Shown here one piece after another: positions 17,059 to 25,637 of a DNA stretch of 64,000 nt (position 1 is the stretch's first letter; the number at the start of each line of letters is the position of its first letter). This DNA is from CAVRQM01 sp963822705. Lineage in GTDB: Bacteria > Pseudomonadota > Alphaproteobacteria > Acetobacterales > Acetobacteraceae. Made by a program: the position numbers and the translations under genes. The DNA lies in contig CAWGIX010000010.1 of NCBI GenBank assembly GCA_963822705.1, forward strand, positions 310,001 to 374,000. The letters are read 5' to 3'. The notes under the pieces are model-generated. The model was not told the DNA's origin. It made no database searches and saw nothing but the letters and a program-made list of their open reading frames with translations.

Positions 17059-18636
17059 ATGTATGTCCCTGCCGCAACCGGCGGCGGCATAGCCGCCATC
17101 TCCCGCGGAAACACAGACTTGGACGGCGACCCTATCGCGCTGCAGATGACCGGCATCACGAAAGCGTTTCCCGGCGTGCGCGCGCTGGAGGACGTCAGCT
17201 TCGACTGCGCGTCCGGCGAGGTGCACGCCATCTGCGGCGAGAACGGCGCCGGCAAGTCGACGCTGATCAAGATTCTGGGAGGCATCTACCAGCCCGACGC
17301 CGGCACCATCCGCATCGCGGGCGCGCCGGTCGCGTTTGCCCATCCGGTCGCCGCGCGCCGCGCCGGCATCAGCATCATCCACCAGGAACTCAGTCTGCTG
17401 CCCGACCGCTCGGTGGCGCAAAACATCTTTCTGGGCGACGAGCCGACGCGGCACGGACTGCTGGACCGCGCCGCGATGCGCGCCGGCGCGGAAAAAATGC
17501 TGGTGCGGCTGCAAGCGCCGATCGAGCCGGAGCGGCGCGCCGGGGATCTGTCCATTGCCGAACAGCAACTGGTCGAAATCGCCAAGGCGCTGGTGGCCGA
17601 TCCCAAAATCCTGGTCATGGACGAGCCGACCGCGGCGTTGGATGACAGCGAGGCCGCGCGTCTGCTGACGCTGGTGCGAAACCTGCGCGATGGCGGCGTC
17701 GCGGTGATCTACGTCTCCCACCGGATGCACGAGATCGCCGCGGTGTGCGATCGCGTGACGGTGCTGAAGGATGGCAGGAAAGTGGTCACCGATCGCACCG
17801 CCGCGATGCCGCCGGAGCGGCTGGTGCGGGCCATGGTCGGTCGCGACCTCGCCGAATTCTTTCCGGAGCGCTGCAAGGCAGCAGGCGAAGTGCTGCTGGA
17901 AATTCGCGGCGGCGGCAATGCGGTGCTGCGCCACATCGACTTGTCGTTGCGTCGCGGCGAGATCGTGGGCGTAGCCGGACTCGAGGGATCGGGCAAGTCC
18001 GCGTTGGCGCGCGCGATCTTTGGCGACGCGCCGTTTACGTGCGGCACGATGCGCATCGAGGGAAGATCGCTCGCACCGGATTCGCCGCGGGCCGGTATCG
18101 TCGAGGGCATCGGGTTTTTGCCCGACGACCGCAAGCGAGAAGGTCTCGCGCTCGGGCAATCGATCCGCGACAACGCGGCACTGACCTTGCGGGCATTCGC
18201 GCACCCGCTCGCAAGGCCGGGCGCGGGGAGCATGGCCGATGCCGTGCTGGACGAGCAGTTGCGGGAACTCGATGTGCGGGCGGCAAATTTCGGCGACGCG
18301 GTCGGGGTGCTGTCCGGCGGCAACCAGCAGAAGGTGATTATCGCACGCTGGCTCGCGCGCGACCCGAAACTGCTGATTTTTGCCGAACCGACGCGTGGCA
18401 TCGACGTTGCCACAAAGGCCGCGATCTACGCCATTTTGCGCGCGCTCGCCGATCGCGGACGTACCATCTTGATGATCTCGTCGGACCTGCCCGAGGTGAT
18501 CGGCGTCAGCGACCGGATCCTGGTCATGCATGAAGGCCGTATCGCCGGCGAGCGGCCCGGCGGAGTTTCCGAGGAGGAGGTGATGGCCCTCGCCGTCGGC
18601 CATCATCCTGCAGCCGACATGAGCATGGCTTCGTGA
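17059..18636 (+). CDS. Sugar-type (CUT2, RbsA/MglA-like) ABC transporter ATP-binding protein
   Basis: 525 residues with two ABC domains in tandem, the hallmark of ribose/galactose-type importers. Domain 1: Walker A GENGAGKS, signature LSIAEQQLVEIAKAL, Walker B ILVMDEPTAAL. Domain 2: a degenerate Walker A GLEGSGKS, signature LSGGNQQKVIIARWLA and LLIFAEPTRGIDV, with the Glu replaced as usual in this family. It energises uptake through the two permeases that follow. The true start is unsure: ATG 17059 has no ribosome site, and TTG at 17119 (LDGDPIAL) would be closer to family length. The stop overlaps the next gene by 4 bases, so translational coupling is likely. Confidence 0.94.
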   Translation: MYVPAATGGGIAAISRGNTDLDGDPIALQMTGITKAFPGVRALEDVSFDCASGEVHAICGENGAGKSTLIKILGGIYQPDAGTIRIAGAPVAFAHPVAARRAGISIIHQELSLLPDRSVAQNIFLGDEPTRHGLLDRAAMRAGAEKMLVRLQAPIEPERRAGDLSIAEQQLVEIAKALVADPKILVMDEPTAALDDSEAARLLTLVRNLRDGGVAVIYVSHRMHEIAAVCDRVTVLKDGRKVVTDRTAAMPPERLVRAMVGRDLAEFFPERCKAAGEVLLEIRGGGNAVLRHIDLSLRRGEIVGVAGLEGSGKSALARAIFGDAPFTCGTMRIEGRSLAPDSPRAGIVEGIGFLPDDRKREGLALGQSIRDNAALTLRAFAHPLARPGAGSMADAVLDEQLRELDVRAANFGDAVGVLSGGNQQKVIIARWLARDPKLLIFAEPTRGIDVATKAAIYAILRALADRGRTILMISSDLPEVIGVSDRILVMHEGRIAGERPGGVSEEEVMALAVGHHPAADMSMAS

Positions 18637-19604
18637 GCGCATCACTGGCGCGCGTCCCGCGTCTGTCGGCGCCGGTGCCGCTGCTGCTGTTTCTCGGGTC
18701 CGTCGCTCTCTATGTTTTGGTGGCGCTGTGGAGCCGGTCGCTCAACCAGCTCGGGGTCGAGGGGATTCTGGGGCTGCTGGAGCGCATGGTGGCGCTCGGT
18801 GTCGTGGCCCTCGGCCAGACGTTCGTCATCCTCGGCGGTTCGATCGATCTGTCGGTGGCGAGCCTGATCAGTACCGGCGCGGTCATGGCCTCGGCCATCA
18901 TGCGCGGCCAGACGGCACTGATGGTGCCGGCGGTATTGGCGGTGCTGGTGTTTTCCGCGGCGTTCGGGGCGGTCAACGGGCTGGTGATCGCGCGGCTGCG
19001 GGTCAGCCCGCTGATCGCGACCCTCGGCTCGGGATTGATCCTGCAGGGCGTGCTGTCTGCGGAATTTGCCGACTTCGCGGGCTCCGTGCCCCCGCAATTC
19101 CAGGCGGTGGCGTATGGCACGATCGGCCCGGTGCCGTGGTCGGTGCTGGCGCTGTTCGCCTTTGCGCTGGTCTGCGCCCTGGTTCTGGCGCGCACGCGGT
19201 TTGGCGCGCATCTGTATGCGGTGGGCGGCAATCTCACCGGGGCGCGGCTGGCCGGCATTCGCACCGAGCGCGTCATCATCGAAGCCCATGTGCTGTGCAG
19301 CGTATTCGCCGGACTGACCGGACTGTATCTGGCCAGCCGGCTGCGCTCGGGCGCGCCCTGGATCGGCCATGACGGGGTCTACGACCTCGAATCCATCGCC
19401 GTGGTGGTGATCGGCGGCACGCTGCTGGCGGGCGGGCGCGGCGGCGTATGGGGAACCATTGCCGGCGTGCTGCTGTTTGCGGTGATCGACGCCTCGTTCA
19501 ATATGCTGGGCGTGCCCGCGTTCCCGAAATTGGTGCTGCGCGGCGCCATCGTGATCGCGGCGGTGGCGATGTATTCGGCGCGTCGCCCCGGCCACGTCGC
19601 ATGA
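18633..19604 (+). CDS. CUT2 ABC transporter permease 1 (RbsC-like)
   Basis: 323 residues with about eight to ten hydrophobic helices. The BPD_transp_2 core motif is present: VALGQTFVILGGSIDLSVAS, VNGLVIARLRVSPLIATLG, YAVGGNLTGARLAGI and IAVVVIGGTLLAGGRGG. It begins with GTG at 18633, overlapping the ATPase stop, and its stop overlaps the start of permease 2 (ATGA at 19601-19604). Forms a heterodimeric channel with the next gene in the inner membrane. Confidence 0.94.
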   Translation: MSASLARVPRLSAPVPLLLFLGSVALYVLVALWSRSLNQLGVEGILGLLERMVALGVVALGQTFVILGGSIDLSVASLISTGAVMASAIMRGQTALMVPAVLAVLVFSAAFGAVNGLVIARLRVSPLIATLGSGLILQGVLSAEFADFAGSVPPQFQAVAYGTIGPVPWSVLALFAFALVCALVLARTRFGAHLYAVGGNLTGARLAGIRTERVIIEAHVLCSVFAGLTGLYLASRLRSGAPWIGHDGVYDLESIAVVVIGGTLLAGGRGGVWGTIAGVLLFAVIDASFNMLGVPAFPKLVLRGAIVIAAVAMYSARRPGHVA

Positions 19605-20614
19605 GCCTCGCCATCCGCAAGCCGGCGCCGGTCGGCCCGGGCAGCACGGGGCGCCCGGGCGCCGCAAATTTTCTGGCGCGGCGGCTCAACATCGGCGTGG
19701 TGATATTCGTGCTGCTGTTCGCGGCGGTGGCGATCCGCCAGCCGTCGTACATTGAACCGGTCGGGTTCCTGAATTTTCTCCGCCGCTCGGCACCGCTGGC
19801 GATTCTGGCCTCGGGCCAGGTGTTCGTGATCGTCTCGGGCGGTTTCGATCTGTCGGTCGGATCGCTGGTGACGCTGACCGTGATCGGCGCCTCGATGATC
19901 ACCGAGGGCGACCCGTCGCGGACCTGGGCCGCGGTCGTGGCACTGTATGCAATGGGGCTCGTGGTGGGGCTGATCAACGGCGTGGTCGTATCGATGCTGA
20001 AAGTGCCGTCGATCATCGCCACGCTTGGAATGCTGCTGTCGGTCGACGGGGTGGCGATGATGTGGTGCGGCGGCTCGCCGCGCGGCTACCTGCCGGACAA
20101 TTTCCGGGCTCTCGGCCGCATGGTGCTTCATGGTGTGCCGGGGATCGGCGTGCTTCCGCTGGCGGTGGTCGCACTGGTCGCGGTGGCGACGCTGGCGTGG
20201 TGGGGGTTGCACGCAACCGTCTTCGGCCGGCGCCTGCTGGCGGTGGGCGACAACCCGCGCGCGGCGGAACTCGCGGGCGTCGCAGTGGCGCGGATGCGCG
20301 TGGCGGCGTTCGTAATCTCCGCCATGGCCGCCGTGACGGCCGGCATCATGCTGGGCGGTTTCGGCGGCGTGTCGACCGATGTGGGGCAGGGGCTGGAGCT
20401 GCAGTCGATCGCCGCCTGCGTCATCGGCGGCGCGAGACTGCTCGGCGGGCGCGGCAGCGTCGTCGGCGTGGTTGCCGGCGCGCTCAGCTTGTTCGCCCTG
20501 TTCACGCTGCTGAACCTGCTCGGTTTGCCGCAGGCGTTGCGCGACACGGCGCAGGGCCTGATCCTGATCGCCGCCGTGGCGTCCAGCAGCTTTCGCAGCC
20601 AGCGCGAAGCCTAG
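19601..20614 (+). CDS. CUT2 ABC transporter permease 2 (RbsC-like)
   Basis: 337 residues of the same family as the preceding permease, with LASGQVFVIVSGGFDLSVGS, INGVVVSMLKVPSIIATLGM, LAVGDNPRAAELAGV and IAACVIGGARLLGGRGS. ATG 19601 overlaps the previous stop by 4 bases, so the two permeases are coupled and probably made in equal amounts. A short gap (41 bases) separates it from the binding-protein gene. Confidence 0.94.
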   Translation: MSLAIRKPAPVGPGSTGRPGAANFLARRLNIGVVIFVLLFAAVAIRQPSYIEPVGFLNFLRRSAPLAILASGQVFVIVSGGFDLSVGSLVTLTVIGASMITEGDPSRTWAAVVALYAMGLVVGLINGVVVSMLKVPSIIATLGMLLSVDGVAMMWCGGSPRGYLPDNFRALGRMVLHGVPGIGVLPLAVVALVAVATLAWWGLHATVFGRRLLAVGDNPRAAELAGVAVARMRVAAFVISAMAAVTAGIMLGGFGGVSTDVGQGLELQSIAACVIGGARLLGGRGSVVGVVAGALSLFALFTLLNLLGLPQALRDTAQGLILIAAVASSSFRSQREA

Positions 20615-20655
20615 GGCGTGGATTGCTTTGCGTACTGCAACAATGGAGTGAAAAC

Positions 20656-21789
20656 ATGAAACGTCTTCTGATACCGGCCTGCGCCGCCGTGCTGGCCCTG
20701 GCGGCCGGCAGCGTCGCGCGGGCGCAGAATTTCGACAATCAGCAGGATTTCGACTACGCGCAGAAACTTCTGGCCATGCAGCCCGAGGGTCCGGCGGGCC
20801 AGCCCTGGGCGCAGCACCTGGGCGGCCACGAGGTCGATACGACCAAATACAAGAAGCCCGGGCCGTACAACGTCTGCTTCTCCAACGCCGGCGTGGACAA
20901 TCCGTGGCGGGTGGTCGGCTGGACCGATATGCAGGTCCAGGTGCAGATGCTGAAATCGGACATCAAATCGTTTACCGCAGCCGACGCCGAGGGCAAGGAC
21001 GACAAGCAGATCTCGGACATCAACTCGTTCGTTTCGGGCGGCAAGTGCGACGTGCTGATCGTCTCGCCCAACACCACTGCGGCGCTGACCCCGGCCGTGG
21101 AGGCGGCGTGCAAGGCGCTGCCGGTCGTGGTGTTCGACCGCGGCGTGCTGACCGACTGCCCGGTGACCTTCGTCAACCCGATCGGCGGATACGGCTGGGG
21201 CATCGTTACGGCCAACTTCATCGTCAGCAAGCTGCCCAAGGGCGGCAAGGTGCTGGGCCTGCGCATCCTGCCGGGCGTGGACGTGCTGGAAACGCGGTGG
21301 TCGGCGGCCAATCGCATCTTCAAGGCGAACCATGTCAACGTGGTGGGCGCCGAGTTCACCGGCGGTGACAACGCCAAGACGAAAAGCATCGTCGAGGACT
21401 ACATTAACCGGTACGGGAAGATCGACGCGGTCTGGATGGATGCAGGTGCCACCGCGGTCGCCGCGATCGAGGCGTTCGAGGATGCGGGCCAGCCCTATCC
21501 GATCATTACCGGAGAGGACCAGGAGGATTTTCTGGTCGCCTGGCAGAAGGACAAGCTGACCGCGTTCGCGCCGACCTATCCCACCTATCAGTGGCGTTCG
21601 CCCGTGATCGCGGCGGTCAAAATCCTGAAAGGCGAACCGGTCATCGGCCCGACCTGGAAGCTGCCGCAGCCGACGATCACACAGGACACCCTGGCTAAAT
21701 ACGTCGACCCGAAAATGCCGCCGCTGTTCTATGCCATGTGCGGCTGCCAGGACATGCCCGGTTACCCGCAGCGTTGGGGCGGGAAGTGA
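20656..21789 (+). CDS. Periplasmic substrate-binding protein of CUT2 ABC importer
   Basis: 377 residues with a signal peptide (MKRLLIPACAAVLALAAGSV, cleavage after ARA) and the Peripla_BP_4 fold. Typical stretches are VCFSNAGVDNPWRVVGW, CDVLIVSPNTTAALTPAVEA, LPVVVFDRG and IITGEDQEDFLVAW. GGAG lies before ATG 20656. The protein is longer than RbsB and has extra Cys (CDVL, EAACK, TDCPV, MCGCQ), a form known from uncharacterised importers of Proteobacteria. The ligand is not deducible; a sugar, sugar acid or nucleoside are all possible. Last gene of the four-gene operon 17059-21789. Confidence 0.92.
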   Translation: MKRLLIPACAAVLALAAGSVARAQNFDNQQDFDYAQKLLAMQPEGPAGQPWAQHLGGHEVDTTKYKKPGPYNVCFSNAGVDNPWRVVGWTDMQVQVQMLKSDIKSFTAADAEGKDDKQISDINSFVSGGKCDVLIVSPNTTAALTPAVEAACKALPVVVFDRGVLTDCPVTFVNPIGGYGWGIVTANFIVSKLPKGGKVLGLRILPGVDVLETRWSAANRIFKANHVNVVGAEFTGGDNAKTKSIVEDYINRYGKIDAVWMDAGATAVAAIEAFEDAGQPYPIITGEDQEDFLVAWQKDKLTAFAPTYPTYQWRSPVIAAVKILKGEPVIGPTWKLPQPTITQDTLAKYVDPKMPPLFYAMCGCQDMPGYPQRWGGK

Positions 21790-21820
21790 CGCTCGCCGCA
21801 ACAGCTTGATCTTGGTCCAC

Positions 21821-21871
21821 GCCCTCACCCCGCCTTCCGTCCGCCTCGCGGCCAGAGCCCGGGGTGAGGGC
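21821..21871 (+). terminator. Inverted repeat after the ABC operon
   Basis: GCCCTCACCCC (21821-21831) and its perfect complement GGGGTGAGGGC (21861-21871), separated by 29 bases, 32 bases after the binding-protein stop. An 11-base stem without a following T-run could act as a terminator or mRNA stabiliser. The long loop makes it less certain. Confidence 0.45.
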
Positions 21872-22001
21872 CTTCAGACGAGTGGCGATCACTCAGTTTC
21901 GCTCGGCGGCTAATTTCAAGGTTTGCTTAAGCTGAAAAGCCGCCCGGCACGCCTGTTATGACTCGGGCGAGCCAATCCCCACGCCCAGCGACAGAATGGG
22001 C

Positions 22002-22030
22002 TTGTCTCTTTTTTAAGAATAGGCTATATT
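22002..22030 (+). promoter_or_regulatory. Sigma-70-like promoter of the beta-helix gene
   Basis: TTGTCT (22002-22007) and TATATT (22025-22030) with an ideal 17-base spacer, in a locally AT-rich stretch 45 bases before the start codon at 22075. It is the best-looking housekeeping promoter in the window. Confidence 0.6.
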
Positions 22031-22074
22031 AATAGATACCCGTCCGCAGAGGCTCGGGTATGAGGGAGCCGTGC

Positions 22075-23994
22075 ATGGTCAACATTCAGCTGTGCCTCCG
22101 AGCGGCGGGCGCCTTCGCCAGCGTCGTTGCGGGATGTCTCGCCATAGGGTTCGGGGGCGGTTCCGCGCAGGCCGCGCCGCCAGCGATGGGTGGCATCATT
22201 ACCGCCGTGAACGCCAACGGAGACGGCACCGCCTCCGTGGTCGGATGGGTATGCCAGGTGGGCAGCGTGCCGTTTCAGGTGCAGGTGTATGCCGATGAAG
22301 CCTTTCCACAGGGCCAGTTCGTCGAAGCCGGCCTCGCCAACCGGCCAATCGTCGCAACCGGCACCTCCAAAAACTTGCTCTGCGGCAGCTGGTCCGCCCC
22401 GGCGGGGTTCTCGGTCACCATTGCTCAGGCCGATCTGTTCCGCATGGGGGGCTTACCGGTGCTGGCCTACGCCGTTTCCCCGAGTGGCCCGGTCGCACTG
22501 CTGCAGAATTCCGGACAGTTCACGCTACCCGAGTTTCCGGCCACCCCGGCTTGGACGACCACGCACTGCCTGGCGGGCAATCTCTCCGCCTTGCGGAATT
22601 GTGCCGCCAAAGCACGATCCTACGGTACGATCGCACTGACTGCGGATATCGCGTGCGGCACTGCATCTGCCTGCTGCCCCACCAATTCCGGCGCCACTGT
22701 GCTGCTGACCGCGGCGGCGAACCTGACAGTCGAAGGCAACGGCCACACGCTGGCGCGCCACGCCGCCCAGACGGTGTGCCCCGCACTGCTGGTGAACGCC
22801 GGGAGCAATGTACTGGTACATGCGCTGAACGTCGACGAGGACGGGACGGCTCCCCCATGCGAGCTGGCCACAAATCCCTGCGCCAATACGGTCAGCGTCC
22901 AGCAGTCCAAGAACGTGCGCCTGTCGGGGACGAACGTCTATTTCGGCAAGGGATACGTCGTCGACGTGTGGGGCACCGACGGGTTTGCAATGGCTTTTTC
23001 CACCGTGTCCGAGGCCGGCATGATCGGCCTGTATGTCGGTCACTGGAAGTATGCGCCGTCCAAGAACGTGGCGATCACCCGGTCCCAGTTCGTCCGCGCG
23101 CGCACCAACGGCGTGGCGATCCAGGGCGCCTCGGCAGGGACCACTCCGAACCTCGTCATGGATAATCTGTTCCTGAAAAACCATTGGCACGGGCTGTGGC
23201 CGGTGGCGGGAATCGCGAATGGCATCACCTCCGGAGGCGAACTGCTGATCGACGATGCCGCCTCCATCAGAGTTGCCGGCAACGCGGTGGGCGATGGACG
23301 ATGCGAGAACTGCAACCCGACAGGCCAGCCGGTGCCCGCGCTGGAGCTGGGCGAGCCGAGTGCAGCGGCACCTGGCGGCGTGTCCGGGCTGGAAATCACC
23401 GGCAACTACTTTTTCAACGGTGCTGGAGAGGCGGTGTATCAAAATCCCGGGTCTACCGTCGGCGTGGCTTCGATCAGCGGCAATATCGCGGTCGGCTACG
23501 CTCCCCTGGCTGCCTCACAATTCGCCGCTGCCCACAACCAGGTGATCGCCACCACCCCGTCGCTGGCCCAGGGTGGATGGAGTTCCTACCAGGTGCTGCG
23601 GATCTACCAGGATGGGCTGCACCACGAGGCGAAGCTGATATCGGAATATCCGGGCGGCTCGCTGCAGGGGATCTTTGGCTACAGCCCGTCGCCGAGGCCG
23701 GGCGCCGATCCGCGGCCGTTGGTCCGCTGCTTTTACGCCACTGCGCCGGTGACCGATTTCGTCTCGCGCGACCGCAGCTGCGGCGGGCAGGGAACGATGT
23801 TTTCGGTGCTGGGGTTTGCATATGAAGCCGGCCATCCCGGTGTAGCGCCGACGTTCTGGTGCGCTCATAGGGGCGTCGCGCATGACGGCTTCGTGAGCTG
23901 GAGCCCCACCTGCGAAGGGCAGACGGTGGTTGCACCGCTCGGCTTCGCCATCCCGTTCAGCACGCCCACGCCGATGCTGCCCCCCGGCGCCTGA
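22075..23994 (+). CDS. Secreted right-handed beta-helix protein with Cys/Trp-rich C-terminal domain
   Basis: 639 residues from ATG 22075, chosen for the GAGGGAG site 5-11 bases upstream. Signal peptide: LRAAGAFASVVAGCLAIGFG, cleavage near AQA. Residues about 20-120 form a small beta-rich domain with TASVVGWVCQVG. The middle (about 150-470) has pectate-lyase-like helix coils such as LTVEGNGHTLARH, NVRLSGTNVYFGKGY, NVAITRSQFVRARTNGVAI and GLEITGNYFFNGAGEAVYQN. The last 140 residues hold a repeated aromatic/Cys pattern (LVRCFYAT, DFVSRDRSCGGQGTMFSVLG, FWCAHRGVAHDGFVSW, PTCEGQ) like DUF5648-type surface modules. Probably a secreted polysaccharide-binding or -cleaving protein; catalytic residues are not obvious. 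Confidence 0.78.
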   Translation: MVNIQLCLRAAGAFASVVAGCLAIGFGGGSAQAAPPAMGGIITAVNANGDGTASVVGWVCQVGSVPFQVQVYADEAFPQGQFVEAGLANRPIVATGTSKNLLCGSWSAPAGFSVTIAQADLFRMGGLPVLAYAVSPSGPVALLQNSGQFTLPEFPATPAWTTTHCLAGNLSALRNCAAKARSYGTIALTADIACGTASACCPTNSGATVLLTAAANLTVEGNGHTLARHAAQTVCPALLVNAGSNVLVHALNVDEDGTAPPCELATNPCANTVSVQQSKNVRLSGTNVYFGKGYVVDVWGTDGFAMAFSTVSEAGMIGLYVGHWKYAPSKNVAITRSQFVRARTNGVAIQGASAGTTPNLVMDNLFLKNHWHGLWPVAGIANGITSGGELLIDDAASIRVAGNAVGDGRCENCNPTGQPVPALELGEPSAAAPGGVSGLEITGNYFFNGAGEAVYQNPGSTVGVASISGNIAVGYAPLAASQFAAAHNQVIATTPSLAQGGWSSYQVLRIYQDGLHHEAKLISEYPGGSLQGIFGYSPSPRPGADPRPLVRCFYATAPVTDFVSRDRSCGGQGTMFSVLGFAYEAGHPGVAPTFWCAHRGVAHDGFVSWSPTCEGQTVVAPLGFAIPFSTPTPMLPPGA

Positions 23995-24021
23995 GCCAGC
24001 GCAACCTTTTTGCGTGCGTCG

Positions 24022-24046
24022 CTTTTGCTGCTTCAGTCAGCAAAAG
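24022..24046 (+). promoter_or_regulatory. Strong hairpin just upstream of the DUF6496 gene
   Basis: CTTTTGCTG-CTTCAGT-CAGCAAAAG, a perfect 9-base stem with a 7-base loop, ending 3 bases before the ribosome site (GGAGG) of the gene at 24060. It may terminate the beta-helix transcript or lie in the leader of the downstream mRNA and affect its translation. No T-run follows. Confidence 0.45.
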
Positions 24047-24059
24047 ACCGGAGGCCAAA

Positions 24060-24404
24060 ATGCCGCAGAGCAAGGCCCAGAAGGACACCGTGGCCCGGGT
24101 GATGCACGAGGCCAAGCACGGAGAGCTGAAAACGGCCGGCGGACGAAAAGTCAAGAACCCGAAACAGGCGATCGCCATCGCCCTGCACGAGGCGGGCGCC
24201 ACCAACCGCGAAAGCCCGGCCAAAAATGCCCGCAACCTGAAGCGCACCAAGCAGAAGGAAAGCCGCGGCGAGACTTATCGTGACGAGGCGGAGGGCACGG
24301 CAGGCAAGTCCCGCGTCGACCTGTACGCCGAGGCGAAACGGCGCGGGATCGCCGGGCGGTCAAAGATGAACCGCGAGGAGCTGGCCAGCGCTCTCAGCAA
24401 ATAG
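24060..24404 (+). CDS. DUF6496-type small basic protein with Rho-N/SAP-like tail
   Basis: 114 residues. The N-terminal half, QKDTVARVMHEAKHGELKTA followed by GGRKVKNPKQAIAIALHEAG, is the DUF6496 signature found in many soil alphaproteobacteria. The middle is Lys/Arg-rich (NARNLKRTKQKES). The C-terminal 35 residues (SRVDLYAEAKRRGIAGRSKM, NREELASAL) resemble the helix-extended-loop-helix of Rho N-terminal/SAP motifs, which bind nucleic acids. The GGAGG site lies 6 bases before ATG 24060. Its role is unknown; nucleic-acid binding is inferred from the tail and charge. Confidence 0.72.
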   Translation: MPQSKAQKDTVARVMHEAKHGELKTAGGRKVKNPKQAIAIALHEAGATNRESPAKNARNLKRTKQKESRGETYRDEAEGTAGKSRVDLYAEAKRRGIAGRSKMNREELASALSK

Positions 24405-24409
24405 GCGCG

Positions 24410-25232
24410 CTAGGCAAATAGGCCGGCCCGGATGGTGTCGTATTCGCGCCGGACCGCTTGTTCGCCGTACGCCCGCTCCAGCCGGCGCACGCAAAAATGC
24501 CCGCGCGCCTTGCCCTGGAAATGGTCGACGAAGAGGCCGTTGATCGCGGCCCCGGCTGCCGCCCCGATTACCGGCACCGTCTCGGCCGCGACCTTATAGG
24601 CTACCGGCACCCCGAACCGCGTGGCGGTGACGGCCACGGCCTGCGGCAAGGCCTGGTTCAGCGTGACGTCCGGCCAGGCCGCCCAATGCGCGCGCAAAAC
24701 CCAGCCGGACGGCGTAGTAGCCGAGGTCGGTCTCGTCATCGCTGCTTACAGGGCCGCTCAGCGCAAAAACCTGCAGGCACTCCAGTTTGGTCTCGAGCGT
24801 GCGCACATCCTCGCCCTCCTCGGCGGCGACCTGGGCGATGGCGCGCATCAGCACCGTGGTGGTGAACGGTAGCTCGACGAGCACGCCGGGCAGGCCGGCC
24901 AAGCCGCCGCCGGCGCCGGAGATCATGGCGGTGGCCATGTTCGCCCAGCGGGCGCCAAGAATTCGGTCCAGCCAACCGACGCCCGTGCGGCGGTGCACGG
25001 TTTTCGCGGCGGCGTCGAAGGCGGTGGAGAACGCCTGCTCCAGCGCTGAATGAATGGCGGCGCGCGCCGATTGCGGCAGCATGCGCATGCCGGGGGCCGC
25101 GAGGTGCTCGATAGTGCGGCCGAACGCGGCGGTGAGTCGCACCACCAGGTTGTTGCCCTCCAGCAGCCGCACGGCGCGGCTCAGGTCGGCCAAGTCGGAT
25201 TCGGTCCACGTTTTGCGTGCCATGTTGCCCAT
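24410..25232 (-). pseudogene. EcsC family protein, one-base frameshift
   Basis: About 270 residues in all. The first part (MGNMARKTWTESDLADLSRA, then SGAGGGLAGLPGVLVELPFT and LMRAIAQVAAEEGED) is in one frame and the last part (ALPQAVAVTATRFGVPVAYK, ETVPVIGAAAGAAINGLFVD, HFQGKARGHFCVRRLE) in the next. The switch lies near 24670-24720, after DLGYYAVRLGFARA, and corresponds to one inserted base. Glycine-rich amphipathic helices are typical of EcsC, which is linked to ABC exporters and secretion in Bacillus but has no known function here. AGGAAC precedes ATG 25232. Convergent with the DUF6496 gene. Confidence 0.82.
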
Positions 25233-25315
25233 GCGGCCTGTTCCTGTCGCACCAACGCCCGGACAGGCGTCCCGTCGCGACCCCGCGGACTCGGGATTGA
25301 TGGAACGAGCCCCAT

Positions 25316-25636
25316 ATGCGGGCCATGCAAGACATTCCCTTCGAACCCGCGCCTTGGCGCGATCTGATCCTGGTCTGCCGGAAATGCTCGGCCAAGCGCG
25401 AAGGCGGTTTCGGTCCGGGCCGCGATCAGACGCTGCGCGAGGTGTTGAAGGCGCATATCCGCGCCCGCGGTCTGAAAGGCGTGCTGCGCGCGGTCGAAAC
25501 CGACTGCCTCGATCTGTGTCCCGAGGGTGCGGTCAGCACGATGCGGATCGCCGACCCGACCCGGATCTTGCCCGTGCCCCCGGGCACCGGCGTGGAAGCC
25601 GTGCTGTCGGAGCTGGGCCTCGGAGCGCTGGCCTGA
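25316..25636 (+). CDS. (2Fe-2S) ferredoxin-like / DUF1636-like metal-binding protein
   Basis: 106 residues. A thioredoxin-like ferredoxin outline: DLILVCRKCSAKREGGFGPG near the N-terminus gives a CxxC pair, and ETDCLDLCPEGAVSTM later gives CxxxCP. Four such Cys could hold a 2Fe-2S cluster. Small cytosolic electron carriers of this type are common in Alphaproteobacteria, but partners are unknown. Its stop touches that of the convergent lactonase gene (25638). An in-frame ATG at 25325 is an equally good start. Confidence 0.72.
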   Translation: MRAMQDIPFEPAPWRDLILVCRKCSAKREGGFGPGRDQTLREVLKAHIRARGLKGVLRAVETDCLDLCPEGAVSTMRIADPTRILPVPPGTGVEAVLSELGLGALA

Positions 25637-25637
25637 G

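Noticed and set aside
16696..18645. 649-codon open frame on the minus strand
   Set aside because: Antisense to the first sugar ABC ATPase; no recognisable protein.
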